Assembly (NCBI GenBank): GCA_016432505.1
Contig: CP066692.1
Location: 124,001 to 188,000, forward strand
Origin: Azosocius agrarius
GTDB taxonomy: Bacteria > Pseudomonadota > Gammaproteobacteria > UBA6186 > Azoamicaceae
DNA length: 64,000 bases
Reading direction: 5' to 3'
The translations under genes were made by a program, and so were the position numbers. Position 1 is the stretch's first letter; each line of letters begins with the position of its first letter. Shown one piece after another: positions 1-8,821 of the stretch. The notes under the pieces were generated by a model. That model was not told the origin of the DNA, did not search any database, and worked only from the letters and a program-made list of their open reading frames with translations.

Positions 1-759
1 TTCATGCGCTAATGCATACCCTCCTGTTACAACTGATAATGTAATAATTATTGCTATTTCATAATTATCCATATTTTTTAATAATTTTGAACAAATAAAT
101 CCTAAAATTAGTCCTAAAATAATCCCCCCTAAAGATTGTTGTAAAAAGAATATTATTATATTTAATATTGATAATGGATTATGAATATTACTATATTCTA
201 GCGAACTGGCAATGAAAAATAATACAACTGCCATAGCATCATTAAATAATGCTTCACCGGCTATTTTTAATTCTAAAGTTTTTGGAACTTTGATTATTTT
301 TAAAATTCCCAATACTGCTATTGGATCAGTTGGAGATATTAATGCACCAAATATTAAACAAGTTGTAAATGATAAATTTATGTTCAAATATTGTGTTAAT
401 ATATATGTACAATATGCAATTATGAATGTTGATATAATAACACTAATTGTAGCTAAAGATAATATTATCCACCTATGTTTTTTTAATTCAATTATGTTTA
501 TATGTAATGCGCCTGCAAATAATAAAAAACTTAACATTCCATGTAAAAATGTATAATCAAAATTAATACCTAGCAAAAAATTATTTATAAGATCTTCTAT
601 ATTATTGTTTAAACTTTTACTTACAGTAATAATTAACATTAATAACATTATTATTAATGTGATACCAATTGATTTAGGAAGCTTTATATATTTGTAATTT
701 ATATAACTTGCAAGCGCAGTTAATGAAATTAATATACCTATGATAGAATGACAATTCAT
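1..759 (-). CDS. Na+/H+ antiporter, CPA1/NhaP type (3' end beyond window)
   Basis: Predicted inner-membrane sodium/proton exchanger. 253 codons are visible, from ATG at 759 (MNCHSIIG) to the left edge with no stop, so the C-terminal part is outside. The protein is a run of hydrophobic helices. The family signature FGALISPTDPIAVLGILK sits around residues 118-135 and EIAGEALFNDA follows, carrying the acidic ion-binding residues typical of CPA1 exchangers. A good Shine-Dalgarno (AAGGA) lies 10 nt before the ATG. It is divergent from the MFS gene at 1049 and close to a second Na+/H+ antiporter (nhaD), suggesting a local ion-homeostasis group. Exact ion specificity cannot be read from sequence. 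Confidence 0.85.
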   Translation of the reverse strand, partial: MNCHSIIGILISLTALASYINYKYIKLPKSIGITLIIMLLMLIITVSKSLNNNIEDLINNFLLGINFDYTFLHGMLSFLLFAGALHINIIELKKHRWIILSLATISVIISTFIIAYCTYILTQYLNINLSFTTCLIFGALISPTDPIAVLGILKIIKVPKTLELKIAGEALFNDAMAVVLFFIASSLEYSNIHNPLSILNIIIFFLQQSLGGIILGLILGFICSKLLKNMDNYEIAIIITLSVVTGGYALAHE

Positions 760-1048
760 TAATATTATATCCTTATTTTTTTTGCATTTAAAAATTAAAT
801 TAATTATATTAAATGTAATTGTTGATAATTTACAATTATTATATATTAGTTATATAAATATTATTTATAATGCTTTTAAATATATAATTTTATATTAATA
901 TGTTTAATATTAATATATTATTATTTAATAAAATTAAATATTATTAAGTTATAATAAGTTTTTTATATATATAATTTTTAATATATTAAAAAAAAATATA
1001 TTAATATTATATAATTTGTTATTTGGAAAACATAATTAATTTTAAAAT

Positions 1049-2329
1049 ATGATAAAAAAAAATGTTTTTTTTAAATTATCAAGGTATAACTATAGATTTT
1101 TGATTATATGGTGTATAAGTGGACTTTTTTATTTATATGAATTTATACATAGAATTATTCCTAGTGTTATAGTGTCTGAATTAATTGATGAACTTTCTAT
1201 TGATGCATATACATTAGGCAATTTTTCTTCTTATTATTATTTTTCTTATGCTTTTATGCAAATACCTGCAGGATATATAATTGATAAATATAATATACAT
1301 TTTGTTTTACCTTTTTCTGCTTTATTAATAGCTATTAATAGTTATATTTTTTCTGTAACTAATTCTTTAGAAATTATTATTATTACAAGAATATTAATAG
1401 GTATAGGTTCTGCGTTTTCATTCATTTCTTGTTTAAAATTGGGTATTTCATTATTTCACGAAAATAAATTTGCGTTTGTTGTTGGAATAACTAATTTATT
1501 AGGTGTTTGTGGTGCAATTTTGTCAGGAAGACCTTTAGTTTATTTTATTGAACTTTTTGGTTGGAGACAAGTTATGTTAATTATTTCTATAATAGGTCTG
1601 TTATTTTTTATAATATTAATTATTTTTTTGAGACCTCTTTATTTAATAAAAATTTTTAATTTTAAAATTTCTCATTTTTATATTTTAAAAAACATATATT
1701 TTATATTTAAAAATATTAAAATATTAAAATTTTCTATTTATGGAGGATTGATAGTATCACCAATAGCTTCTTATTCAGAATTATGGGGTATATCATTTCT
1801 TGTTGATAATTATAATATTTCAAAATCTCTTGCAGCACAAATGATGTCATTTTCTTTCATAGGTATAGGTTTAGGTGGTCCAATAATAGGTTATTTAGCT
1901 GATTTTTATAAAAAAAAAATCCTATTTATGATAATAGGAAATATTGGAGCAATTTTCTTTTTTATAATGATAATAAATATAATTTCTAATAACATTTTAA
2001 TATTACATTTATTTCATGTTTTTTTTGGATTTTTCAGTAGTTCAATGTTGTTATGTTTTTCAATTAATGTTAACATAATTAAAAGTGATTTAAAAGCAGT
2101 TATATTAGGTTTTACTAATATGTTGATTATGATTATAGCAGTTTTATTACAACCAATTGTTGGTAAGATTATTGATATTTTGACTAACACTTCTTTATTG
2201 TTTGTTATATGTTTTTTTAATATATTAGATAATTATCAAATTGCTATGATTCCATTAATAATATGTCAAATATTAGCGTTATTAATTATAATTAAAATAA
2301 AAAAACAATATATTTTTGTTAGAAAGTAA
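1049..2329 (+). CDS. Major facilitator superfamily transporter
   Basis: 426-residue protein with about 12 hydrophobic segments. The MFS loop 2-3 motif is recognisable as AGYIIDKYN (about residue 75), and a related loop GYLADFYKKK occurs at the start of the second half (about residue 282). N-terminal features such as LYEFIHRIIPSVIVSEL resemble uncharacterised MFS carriers found in intracellular gammaproteobacteria (Legionella, Coxiella type). The substrate is unknown. One base separates its stop from the nhaD start, so the two are probably co-transcribed. A second MFS carrier of similar size is encoded at 6543-7787. In a reduced symbiont such carriers could exchange metabolites with the host, but that is inference. 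Confidence 0.85.
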   Translation: MIKKNVFFKLSRYNYRFLIIWCISGLFYLYEFIHRIIPSVIVSELIDELSIDAYTLGNFSSYYYFSYAFMQIPAGYIIDKYNIHFVLPFSALLIAINSYIFSVTNSLEIIIITRILIGIGSAFSFISCLKLGISLFHENKFAFVVGITNLLGVCGAILSGRPLVYFIELFGWRQVMLIISIIGLLFFIILIIFLRPLYLIKIFNFKISHFYILKNIYFIFKNIKILKFSIYGGLIVSPIASYSELWGISFLVDNYNISKSLAAQMMSFSFIGIGLGGPIIGYLADFYKKKILFMIIGNIGAIFFFIMIINIISNNILILHLFHVFFGFFSSSMLLCFSINVNIIKSDLKAVILGFTNMLIMIIAVLLQPIVGKIIDILTNTSLLFVICFFNILDNYQIAMIPLIICQILALLIIIKIKKQYIFVRK

Positions 2330-2330
2330 T

Positions 2331-3665
2331 ATGAATTTTGTATTAAAAAATAGTAATATGTTTTTATCTTTAATTGCTTTATTAATATTTTTTGTATCAT
2401 ATATTTTAGTGATTTTCGAGGAATATTTTTCTATCAAAAAATTTAAACCTGTTATATTAGCCGCTGGGTTAATATGGTTAATAATTGGTATAATTTGTTA
2501 TAATAATGAAAGTAATATTTTTATAATGAAAAATGCAATTAATAATTATTTTTATAATTATATAAATTTATTTCTATTTTTATTAGTATCTATGGTTTAT
2601 ATAAATATTTTAAAAAAAAGAGATTTTTTTTTAAATATTAATAAATGGATATTTATAAAAAAAATTAATTCTAAACAATTATTTTTATTTACAGGGTTTT
2701 TGTCATTTTTGATATCTCCAATTGCTGATAATTTAACAACCGCTTTATTAATATCTTCCATTATTGTATCTGTAGATGAAAATAATAAAAAATTTATTAA
2801 TTTATGCTGTATAAATATTGTTATAGCATCTAATGCTGGTGGGGCTTTTAGTCCTTTTGGAGATATAACAACTTTAATGGTTTGGCAATCTGAAATTGTA
2901 CATTTTACTTCATTTTTTAAAATATTTATTCCCTCGTTTATAAGTTTTATTATACCAAGTATAGTAATATATTTTTTTATTGAAAAAAAATATTTTTATA
3001 TGAATAACGATTATCCTATTAAAAAAATAGGAAATAAAAGAATTGTTTTTTTATTTATTTTAACTATTATAATAGCTATAATTTTTGAACATTTTTTATT
3101 CTTACCAGCTTCAATAGGAATGATGACAGGTTTTGGATTTTTATGTTTTTTTGGATATTACATAAATTTTAAAGAAAAACATATAATTAAAAATAATATT
3201 TATATTTCTTTTGATATTATAAAATATATAGAAACTATAGAATGGGATACATTACTTTTTTTTTATGGAATAATAATGTCAATAGGAGGATTAGCAACAT
3301 TAGGATATTTAAATAATTTATCATTTATATTATATAAAAATTTTTTGTATAATATTAATTACGACTATAATATAACATTTGCTAATGTATTAATTGGAAT
3401 ATTATCGGCTTTTATAGATAATATTCCAGTTATGTTTTCTATAATAATTATTAATCCTAATATGTCTGAGTACCAATGGTTATTAATAACTTTAACTACT
3501 GGTATAGGTGGAAGCATATTATCTATAGGTTCAGCAGCGGGAATAGCTTTAATGGGACAAAATAAAAAAATTTACACTTTTATTAGTCATTTAAAATGGT
3601 CTTGGATAATAATTGTAGGATATTTAGTTGGGATTGCATTTCATATATTAATTAATAAATATTGA
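2331..3665 (+). CDS. nhaD: Na+/H+ antiporter NhaD
   Basis: 444-residue inner-membrane sodium/proton antiporter of the NhaD (ion transporter superfamily) type. The first conserved loop ISPIADNLTTALLIS and the following SNAGGAFSPFGDITTLMVW are clear, as is the mirrored second-half pair SAFIDNIPVMFS and GGSILSIGSAAGIALMG. I chose ATG 2331 (MNFVLKNS); an in-frame TTG at 2316 would overlap the upstream gene. The gene ends in TGA, and the C-terminus (GYLVGIAFHI...) is the expected place for NhaD to stop, evidence that TGA is a normal stop here. Coding is T-rich. With the CPA1 gene at the left edge it gives two sodium/proton exchangers within 4 kb. Confidence 0.9.
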   Translation: MNFVLKNSNMFLSLIALLIFFVSYILVIFEEYFSIKKFKPVILAAGLIWLIIGIICYNNESNIFIMKNAINNYFYNYINLFLFLLVSMVYINILKKRDFFLNINKWIFIKKINSKQLFLFTGFLSFLISPIADNLTTALLISSIIVSVDENNKKFINLCCINIVIASNAGGAFSPFGDITTLMVWQSEIVHFTSFFKIFIPSFISFIIPSIVIYFFIEKKYFYMNNDYPIKKIGNKRIVFLFILTIIIAIIFEHFLFLPASIGMMTGFGFLCFFGYYINFKEKHIIKNNIYISFDIIKYIETIEWDTLLFFYGIIMSIGGLATLGYLNNLSFILYKNFLYNINYDYNITFANVLIGILSAFIDNIPVMFSIIIINPNMSEYQWLLITLTTGIGGSILSIGSAAGIALMGQNKKIYTFISHLKWSWIIIVGYLVGIAFHILINKY

Positions 3666-3721
3666 ATTTATTTATTTTTGTTATATAATATTAATTGTAT
3701 TGTAGAAATGATGGTGTGTTT

Positions 3722-4231
3722 ATGAATAATTTTTATAAACTATTTCAAAAATTATTATGGAATAGTAGATTAGTTATAATTGTTGCTGTTTTAACTGGTA
3801 TTTTATCTACTTTTATTATGATAATTATTGGTACATATGAAGCCTATGAAGGGGTTGTTGAATTAATTAACATATTTAATAATGCTGATTTTTCATTAAG
3901 AAGTCATTATATAGTGGAACATATAGTTAATTCTGTAGATATTTATTTAATTGCTACTGTTTTATTAATTTTTAGTATAGGATTATATGAATTGTTTATT
4001 GCTAAATTAGATGATGATGAAATAAAAATTAAAAGAAGTGGTGTTTTAATTATAAAAAATTTAGAGCAATTAAAAAGTAAGTTAGCACAGACTATAATAA
4101 TGATATTAATTGTAAATTTTTTTCAAAAAGCTACTAAAATATCATATAATAATTCTTTAGAATTATTATTTTTAGGGTGTAGCATATTCTTAATAGCTAT
4201 AGCTGTATATTTTACACATTACAAAGAATAA
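3722..4231 (+). CDS. UPF0114 (YqhA) family membrane protein
   Basis: 169-residue protein with about four hydrophobic segments. The family hallmark is seen: an N-terminal LLWNSRLVIIVAVLTGIL helix and the central stretch HIVNSVDIYLIATVLLIF followed by GLYELFIAKLDDDE. YqhA/UPF0114 proteins are widespread inner-membrane proteins of unknown function. Start chosen at ATG 3722 (MNNFYKLF); an in-frame TTG nine codons upstream is less likely. It lies 56 bases after nhaD and converges with pyrG (7 bases between stops). Family assignment is firm; no biochemical role can be given. Confidence 0.8.
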   Translation: MNNFYKLFQKLLWNSRLVIIVAVLTGILSTFIMIIIGTYEAYEGVVELINIFNNADFSLRSHYIVEHIVNSVDIYLIATVLLIFSIGLYELFIAKLDDDEIKIKRSGVLIIKNLEQLKSKLAQTIIMILIVNFFQKATKISYNNSLELLFLGCSIFLIAIAVYFTHYKE

Positions 4232-4238
4232 TTATATA

Positions 4239-5873
4239 TTATATTTTTTTTGATTCTTTAAAAAATAAAGAATTAAAAATGAAATTGTTAAATATTGGGT
4301 GACCTTTTTCAGGTGAGGAATTAAATTCTGGGTGAAATTGACAACATATATACCAAAAATATTTAGGGAATTCTATTATTTCTACCAAATTAAAATTTTT
4401 ATTCCATCCTGATACTTTTAATTCTAGTTTTTCCAAATTTGGTAATAATATATTATTAACTTCATATCTATGTCGATGTCTTTCATTTATTATTTTTGTA
4501 TTATATATATTATATATTTTTGTATTTGGCAATAAAAAACATACATGATTACCTAATCTCATTGTTTCAGAAATGTTTTTATTATACTTTTTATATTTGT
4601 ACTTGTTATTTTCTATTAACCATTCTTTTATTAATGCAACTATAGGATAGTTTGTTGTTTTTTTTATTTCTGTACTATTTGCACTTAAAAATCCTCCTAC
4701 ATTCCTAGAATATTCTATTATTGATATTTGTAGACCTAAACAAATTCCCAAAAAAGGTATATTATTTTTTCTAGCATAGTAAGAAGCAGCTATTTTCCCA
4801 TTAATTCCTCTTTTTCCAAATCCACCAGGAATTAATATTGCTTGTAAATCTTTTAAAATATCAAAATTGTCATAATTTATTTTTTCAGAATTAATATATT
4901 TTATTTTTATTTTAACATTATTTTGTAATCCAGAATGATATAAAGCTTCTGATAATGATTTATAAGAATCACATAAGCTAATGTATTTTCCAATTATTCC
5001 TATTATTATTTTTTTTTTGTTATTTTTACATTTATTAATTATATTTTTCCATTTTATTAAATTAATGACATTATTTTTTAAATTTAATTTATCTAAAATT
5101 ACTTTATCTAAACCTTCTTTATGAAAAAAAAGAGGTAATTGATATATATTAGATACTTCTTTTCACCAAAAAACAGAATATTTATCAACATTTGTAAACA
5201 TAGCTATTTTTTCTTTTATTTTAGAAGAAATATGATAATTTGATCTACATATTAAAATATCCGGTTGTATTCCTATAGATCTTAATTCTTTTACAGAATG
5301 TTGAGTTGGTTTAGTTTTTAATTCTTTTACAGCTTTTAACCATGGTATTAGAGTTAAATGTAAAAAAAGAGTATTTTTATTCCCAAGTTTAATTCTTATT
5401 TGTCTTATTGCTTCAAGAAATGGTAAGGATTCTATATCTCCTACAGTTCCTCCAATTTCAACAATTGTTACATCATAACAATTACTTATTTTATATATTT
5501 TTTTTTTAATTTCATCTGTAATATGTGGTATTACTTGTATAGTTGATCCCAAATATAATCCAGATCTTTCTTTTGATATCACATTATGATATATTTGTCC
5601 GGCTGTAATATGATTATTTTTAGTCATTTTTGTTGTTATAAATCTTTCGTAATGCCCTAAATCTAAATCAGTTTCAGCTCCATCATTTGTAACATAAACT
5701 TCTCCATGTTGGAAAGGACTCATTGTTCCAGAATTTATATTTATATATGGATCCAATTTTAAAATTGTTACTTTTATTTTTCTTGCTTCTAAAATAGCAC
5801 CTAAAGCTGAAGATGTTAATCCTTTTCCTAAAGAAGAAACAACTCCGCCTGTTACAAAAATATATTTAGTCAT
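4239..5873 (-). CDS. pyrG: CTP synthase, with one in-frame TGA
   Basis: Glutamine-dependent CTP synthase (UTP to CTP), last step of pyrimidine nucleotide synthesis. Reading the whole span in one frame gives 543 amino acids plus one TGA at codon 237 (positions 5163-5165), matching the usual length of about 545. The N-terminal synthetase domain has the P-loop region FVTGGVVSSLGKG and the EIGGTVGDIES motif. The C-terminal amidotransferase has the nucleophile in GICLGLQ and the catalytic His/Glu in CCQFHPEF. The frame stays collinear with the family on both sides of the TGA (FTNVDKYSVFW, stop, KEVSNIYQLP), so there is no indel. The TGA falls at a family Leu position, one base from TTA. It may be a nonsense mutation, readthrough or a sequence error. 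Start ATG 5873. Confidence 0.85.
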
Positions 5874-5906
5874 TCATACTATCTCTATAAATTTCACATT
5901 ATGATA

Positions 5907-6500
5907 TTAATAAAAAGGATCTAGGCCCAAATGATGTTCTGTTATATCCTCTATTTTTTTAATTTCTGGAAATTTTTCTTTAATTATTTTTTCTATACTT
6001 TGTGTTAAAGTTGTATTAACCATACCACATCCATGACAACTTCCACCAAATTTAATCACTAAAATTCCATTATCTTTCAATTCAATTAATTCGACATTCC
6101 CACCATGAGAAGATAGCATGACAGAAATTTCTGTATCAAATATATATCTTATTTGTTCTAAAAACGATTTATTATTTAACAAAATATATTTTTTTATATT
6201 TGGTGCTTTAATTGATAATTTTTTTTTTTCATTTTTTACTTCATAATCTATAATTGATTCTTTAATAGCTTCTAAAGAATTATTATCTATAAATAGTATG
6301 AAATTATCATAATTTATTTGATAATCATTTTTAAGTTCTTCACCTAAATAACAATAAATTAAATTGACTTCTGCTTTTTCTGTATGTGGATATTTTACAA
6401 ATATTCTTAAATTTATTTTATTTTTACTGTATTTTTTTATAATGATATTTATATAATTTAAAGCTTCATCAGTTATTTTTATTATTTCTTTTGTATTCAC
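5907..6500 (-). CDS. nfuA: Fe-S cluster carrier protein NfuA
   Basis: 197-residue iron-sulfur carrier. The N-terminal half is a degenerate A-type scaffold domain (LRIFVKYPHTEKAEV). The C-terminal Nfu domain holds the cluster-binding CxxC in GGSCHGCGMVNTTL (about residue 153) and ends with ITEHHLGLDPFY, very like the NfuA ending TEHQRGEHSYY. It delivers 4Fe-4S clusters to client enzymes; clients encoded in this window include NarH, NarG, MoaA and probably KorAB. The start is GTG at 6500 with AAGAAG about 10 nt upstream. It lies 33 bases downstream of no shared operon partner other than pyrG on the same strand. Confidence 0.92.
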   Translation of the reverse strand: MNTKEIIKITDEALNYINIIIKKYSKNKINLRIFVKYPHTEKAEVNLIYCYLGEELKNDYQINYDNFILFIDNNSLEAIKESIIDYEVKNEKKKLSIKAPNIKKYILLNNKSFLEQIRYIFDTEISVMLSSHGGNVELIELKDNGILVIKFGGSCHGCGMVNTTLTQSIEKIIKEKFPEIKKIEDITEHHLGLDPFY

Positions 6501-6542
6501 AAATATACTTCTTAATTAATTATATTTAAAAGAACTTTTTTA

Positions 6543-7787
6543 TTATTTATAAAACATAAATTTTATAGAAATTTTTTCAAAAATCAATAATATCATAATA
6601 AAAGAAATAATTAAATTAAATATTAATAAATAAAATCCATTATTAAAATTTTTAATAATATAAATTATATCTTGTAATATTGGATCATTTAAATTTAATT
6701 TAATAATATATCCAAATAGTGGTTGAAATATTGCTCCACCGATAACAATAAGCATAGAAGAAAATGAATTTGATGATGCTATAATATTTATATCATTATT
6801 TTCCATAATAATTGGATATGCGATTATTTGTGCGCTTGATGAAAGTCCTAAAATAAAAAATATAATTAATAACATAAAAAAAGTTAATTTAATTATATTA
6901 ATTAATATAAAAACAATAATAATACATAAAAAGATTCCAAATGTCATTAAAAATATTCTATTATTTTTTTTTGATAAAAATTTACTTAATAATAATGATC
7001 CTATCAACATGCCTAAATATATCATTGTTGTAACAATTGAAGCTTCATTATGAGATAAATTATGAATTTGTACTAAGTATATATTTCCGTATAATGCTCC
7101 TAATAAAAATATAGGTAGATTTAAAAGAGATATATATATTCCACAATACCAATTTTTGGTATTTTTAATAATATTTTTAAAAGAAAATAAAAATGAAAAA
7201 TTATTTTTTTGTATTTTGTAAAAATCGTAAATAAATAAATAAATTATAAAATATAAAAATATTCCAAAATATATATTTATATATAAAGCATTAGTATATC
7301 CAAATTTATTTATTAAAAAATTAAATGGCGCTTGTGATAATATTCCTCCTAACATTCCAATAGATATTATAATACTTATTATTTTCGGCATTTCATTGAT
7401 ATGAAACCATTGTGAACATAATTTTAATGAACTTAAAAAACATATAGCACCACCAGTCATGCCAATAATTAATCTGCCTATTGATGATATATATAAATTA
7501 TTAGAAAAAGAAAAAATATATATTCCTATGATAGAAAAAAACATAGAAAATAAAATTAAAGATCTAGTAGAATATTTATCTAATAATATACCTGCAGGTA
7601 TTAATAATAATAAATTTCCATAAAAATACATAGAAGAGAATACACCTAATTCTTTCGTTGTACAATTAAATTTTTTTATTAGTTCAGTATCTAAACTACT
7701 AAATACATTAATTTGAAAAAATTCAAATCCAAAAAAAAAAGACACTATGATACATATAATCATTGGATTTTTTATTTTTATTATCAT
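6543..7787 (-). CDS. Major facilitator superfamily transporter
   Basis: 414-residue, 12-helix carrier. The MFS loop motif reads PAGILLDKYSTRS, with SIGRLIIGMTGGAICFLSSLKL as helix 4 to 5. The start is ATG 7787 (MIIKIKNP) with AAGGA 8-9 nt upstream; a longer open frame to 7952 runs through the tRNA genes and is not the real N-terminus. It resembles the MFS carrier at 1049-2329 in size and layout, so the two may be paralogues of one symbiont carrier family. The substrate is unknown. It is the first protein gene after the pgsA-tRNA cluster. Confidence 0.83.
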   Translation of the reverse strand: MIIKIKNPMIICIIVSFFFGFEFFQINVFSSLDTELIKKFNCTTKELGVFSSMYFYGNLLLLIPAGILLDKYSTRSLILFSMFFSIIGIYIFSFSNNLYISSIGRLIIGMTGGAICFLSSLKLCSQWFHINEMPKIISIIISIGMLGGILSQAPFNFLINKFGYTNALYINIYFGIFLYFIIYLFIYDFYKIQKNNFSFLFSFKNIIKNTKNWYCGIYISLLNLPIFLLGALYGNIYLVQIHNLSHNEASIVTTMIYLGMLIGSLLLSKFLSKKNNRIFLMTFGIFLCIIIVFILINIIKLTFFMLLIIFFILGLSSSAQIIAYPIIMENNDINIIASSNSFSSMLIVIGGAIFQPLFGYIIKLNLNDPILQDIIYIIKNFNNGFYLLIFNLIISFIMILLIFEKISIKFMFYK

Positions 7788-7813
7788 TAATAAATTCCTT
7801 AAATTATAAAAAA

Positions 7814-7898
7814 TGCCCAAAGCCGGAGTCGAACCGGCATGAAATATAATTTCGAGGGATTTTAAGTCCCTTGCGTCTACCAATTTCGCCACTTGGGC
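7814..7898 (-). tRNA. tRNA-Leu (UAA)
   Basis: 85-nt tRNA with a long variable arm. The acceptor stem GCCCAAG pairs with TTTGGGC, the anticodon stem-loop is GGGACTTAAAATCCC (anticodon TAA), and the T arm is GCCGGTTCGACTCCGGC. CCA is not encoded. It is third in a Gly-Cys-Leu cluster after pgsA, the same order as E. coli glyW-cysT-leuZ. Confidence 0.95.
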
Positions 7899-7906
7899 TT
7901 TTACAA

Positions 7907-7977
7907 AGGCTGAAGCCGGAATCGAACCGGCCTTGTTGGCTTTGCAGGCCAAAACATAACCAATCTGTCATTCAGCC
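7907..7977 (-). tRNA. tRNA-Cys (GCA)
   Basis: 71-nt tRNA. The acceptor stem GGCTGAA pairs with TTCAGCC, the anticodon loop is CTGCAAA (anticodon GCA), and the T arm is GCCGGTTCGATTCCGGC. The discriminator is U, as in E. coli tRNA-Cys. CCA is not encoded. It is the middle member of the Gly-Cys-Leu cluster. Confidence 0.95.
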
Positions 7978-7983
7978 GCAATA

Positions 7984-8055
7984 AGCGGAAAACGAGACTC
8001 GAACTCGCGACCCTAACCTTGGCAAGGTTATGCTCTACCACTGAGCTATTTCCGC
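7984..8055 (-). tRNA. tRNA-Gly (GCC)
   Basis: 72-nt tRNA. The acceptor stem GCGGAAA pairs with TTTCCGC, the D arm is AGCTCAGTGGTAGAGC, the anticodon loop is TTGCCAA (anticodon GCC) and the T loop is TTCGAGT. CCA is not encoded. It is the first tRNA downstream of pgsA. Confidence 0.95.
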
Positions 8056-8116
8056 ATATATCTTATTTTACACATATTATAATGTTTATGTCAACTATTT
8101 ATTTTAATATATATTT

Positions 8117-8656
8117 TTATTTATATAAATAATTTTTAATATATATAAAAAGAGATAATAAAGATAATAAAAATGAACAATATAATAAAATTATTCCAAA
8201 AATATTAAATATATTGTATAAAGGTGGAACAGATAACAAAATAATATTAGATACTAATTGTATAGTTGTTTTTAATTTTCCATAAATATTAACTTTTATA
8301 ATATGTTTTTTTTGATTATATAAATAAAATCTTAAAAATAAAATAATTATTTCTCTAAAAATAATTAAAATTATTGGAATGGATATATAACAATTATTGT
8401 ATATTTCTAATATTATAATTAAAGAAGAAATAACTAACAATTTATCAGCAATAGGATCTAATAAAGCCCCTAAAAAAGTTTCTTGTGATAATTTTCTTGC
8501 AATATATCCATCAAAATAATCAGTTAAAGAAGAAAATAAAAATATATAAAAACATATTATATAATTATTTATCGTAAAAAAATAATAAACAAATAAAAAT
8601 ATCACAACAGAAAATAATCTTAACATTGTTAATGTATTAGCTATATTAAAATTCAT
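8117..8656 (-). CDS. pgsA: Phosphatidylglycerophosphate synthase
   Basis: 179-residue CDP-alcohol phosphatidyltransferase that makes phosphatidylglycerol phosphate from CDP-diacylglycerol and glycerol 3-phosphate at the inner membrane. The diagnostic motif D-G-x2-A-R-x8-G-x3-D-x3-D is complete: DYFDGYIARKLSQ, then LGALLDPIADK. The N-terminal MNFNIANTLTMLRLF is typical of PgsA. Several hydrophobic helices follow. Start ATG 8656 has a strong AAGAAGGAA ribosome site. Its position just before tRNA-Gly-Cys-Leu matches E. coli, supporting PgsA over other CDP-alcohol transferases. Retention means the symbiont still makes some of its own membrane lipid. Confidence 0.92.
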   Translation of the reverse strand: MNFNIANTLTMLRLFSVVIFLFVYYFFTINNYIICFYIFLFSSLTDYFDGYIARKLSQETFLGALLDPIADKLLVISSLIIILEIYNNCYISIPIILIIFREIIILFLRFYLYNQKKHIIKVNIYGKLKTTIQLVSNIILLSVPPLYNIFNIFGIILLYCSFLLSLLSLFIYIKNYLYK

Positions 8657-8676
8657 ATTTCCTTCTTAAAGACATA

Positions 8677-8761
8677 CGGAGAGACAGGGATTCGAACCCT
8701 GGGAGGTTTTGTCCTCAACGGTTTTCAAGACCGCCACATTCAACCACTCTGTCATCTCTCC
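8677..8761 (-). tRNA. tRNA-Ser (UGA)
   Basis: 85-nt tRNA with a long variable arm (GAGGACAAAACCTC). The acceptor stem GGAGAGA pairs with TCTCTCC, the anticodon loop is CTTGAAA (anticodon TGA) and the T arm is CAGGGTTCGAATCCCTG. It lies between serS and pgsA, next to the gene for its own synthetase. Confidence 0.95.
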
Positions 8762-8821
8762 AAACTAATCTAAATAAAAAATTTTATATAATATAAAAAA
8801 GTATATTGTATTTACAATATA

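Noticed and set aside
212..556. 114-residue plus-strand open frame
   Set aside because: It is antisense to the CPA1 antiporter gene (1-759, minus), which has clear family motifs; the frame has none.
760..1048. Possible small gene between the CPA1 and MFS genes
   Set aside because: 289 bases of almost pure A/T with no open frame showing family resemblance; taken as a promoter region.
4239..5873. Reassignment of TGA to Trp across the genome
   Set aside because: TGA is a natural stop in nhaD, tdk, truA, infB and thrS, TGG is used for Trp everywhere, and reading TGA as sense would fuse ThrRS to IF-3.
7788..7952. N-terminal extension of the second MFS carrier
   Set aside because: This stretch is the tRNA-Leu gene and part of tRNA-Cys, read through by chance. 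ATG 7787 has a good ribosome site.
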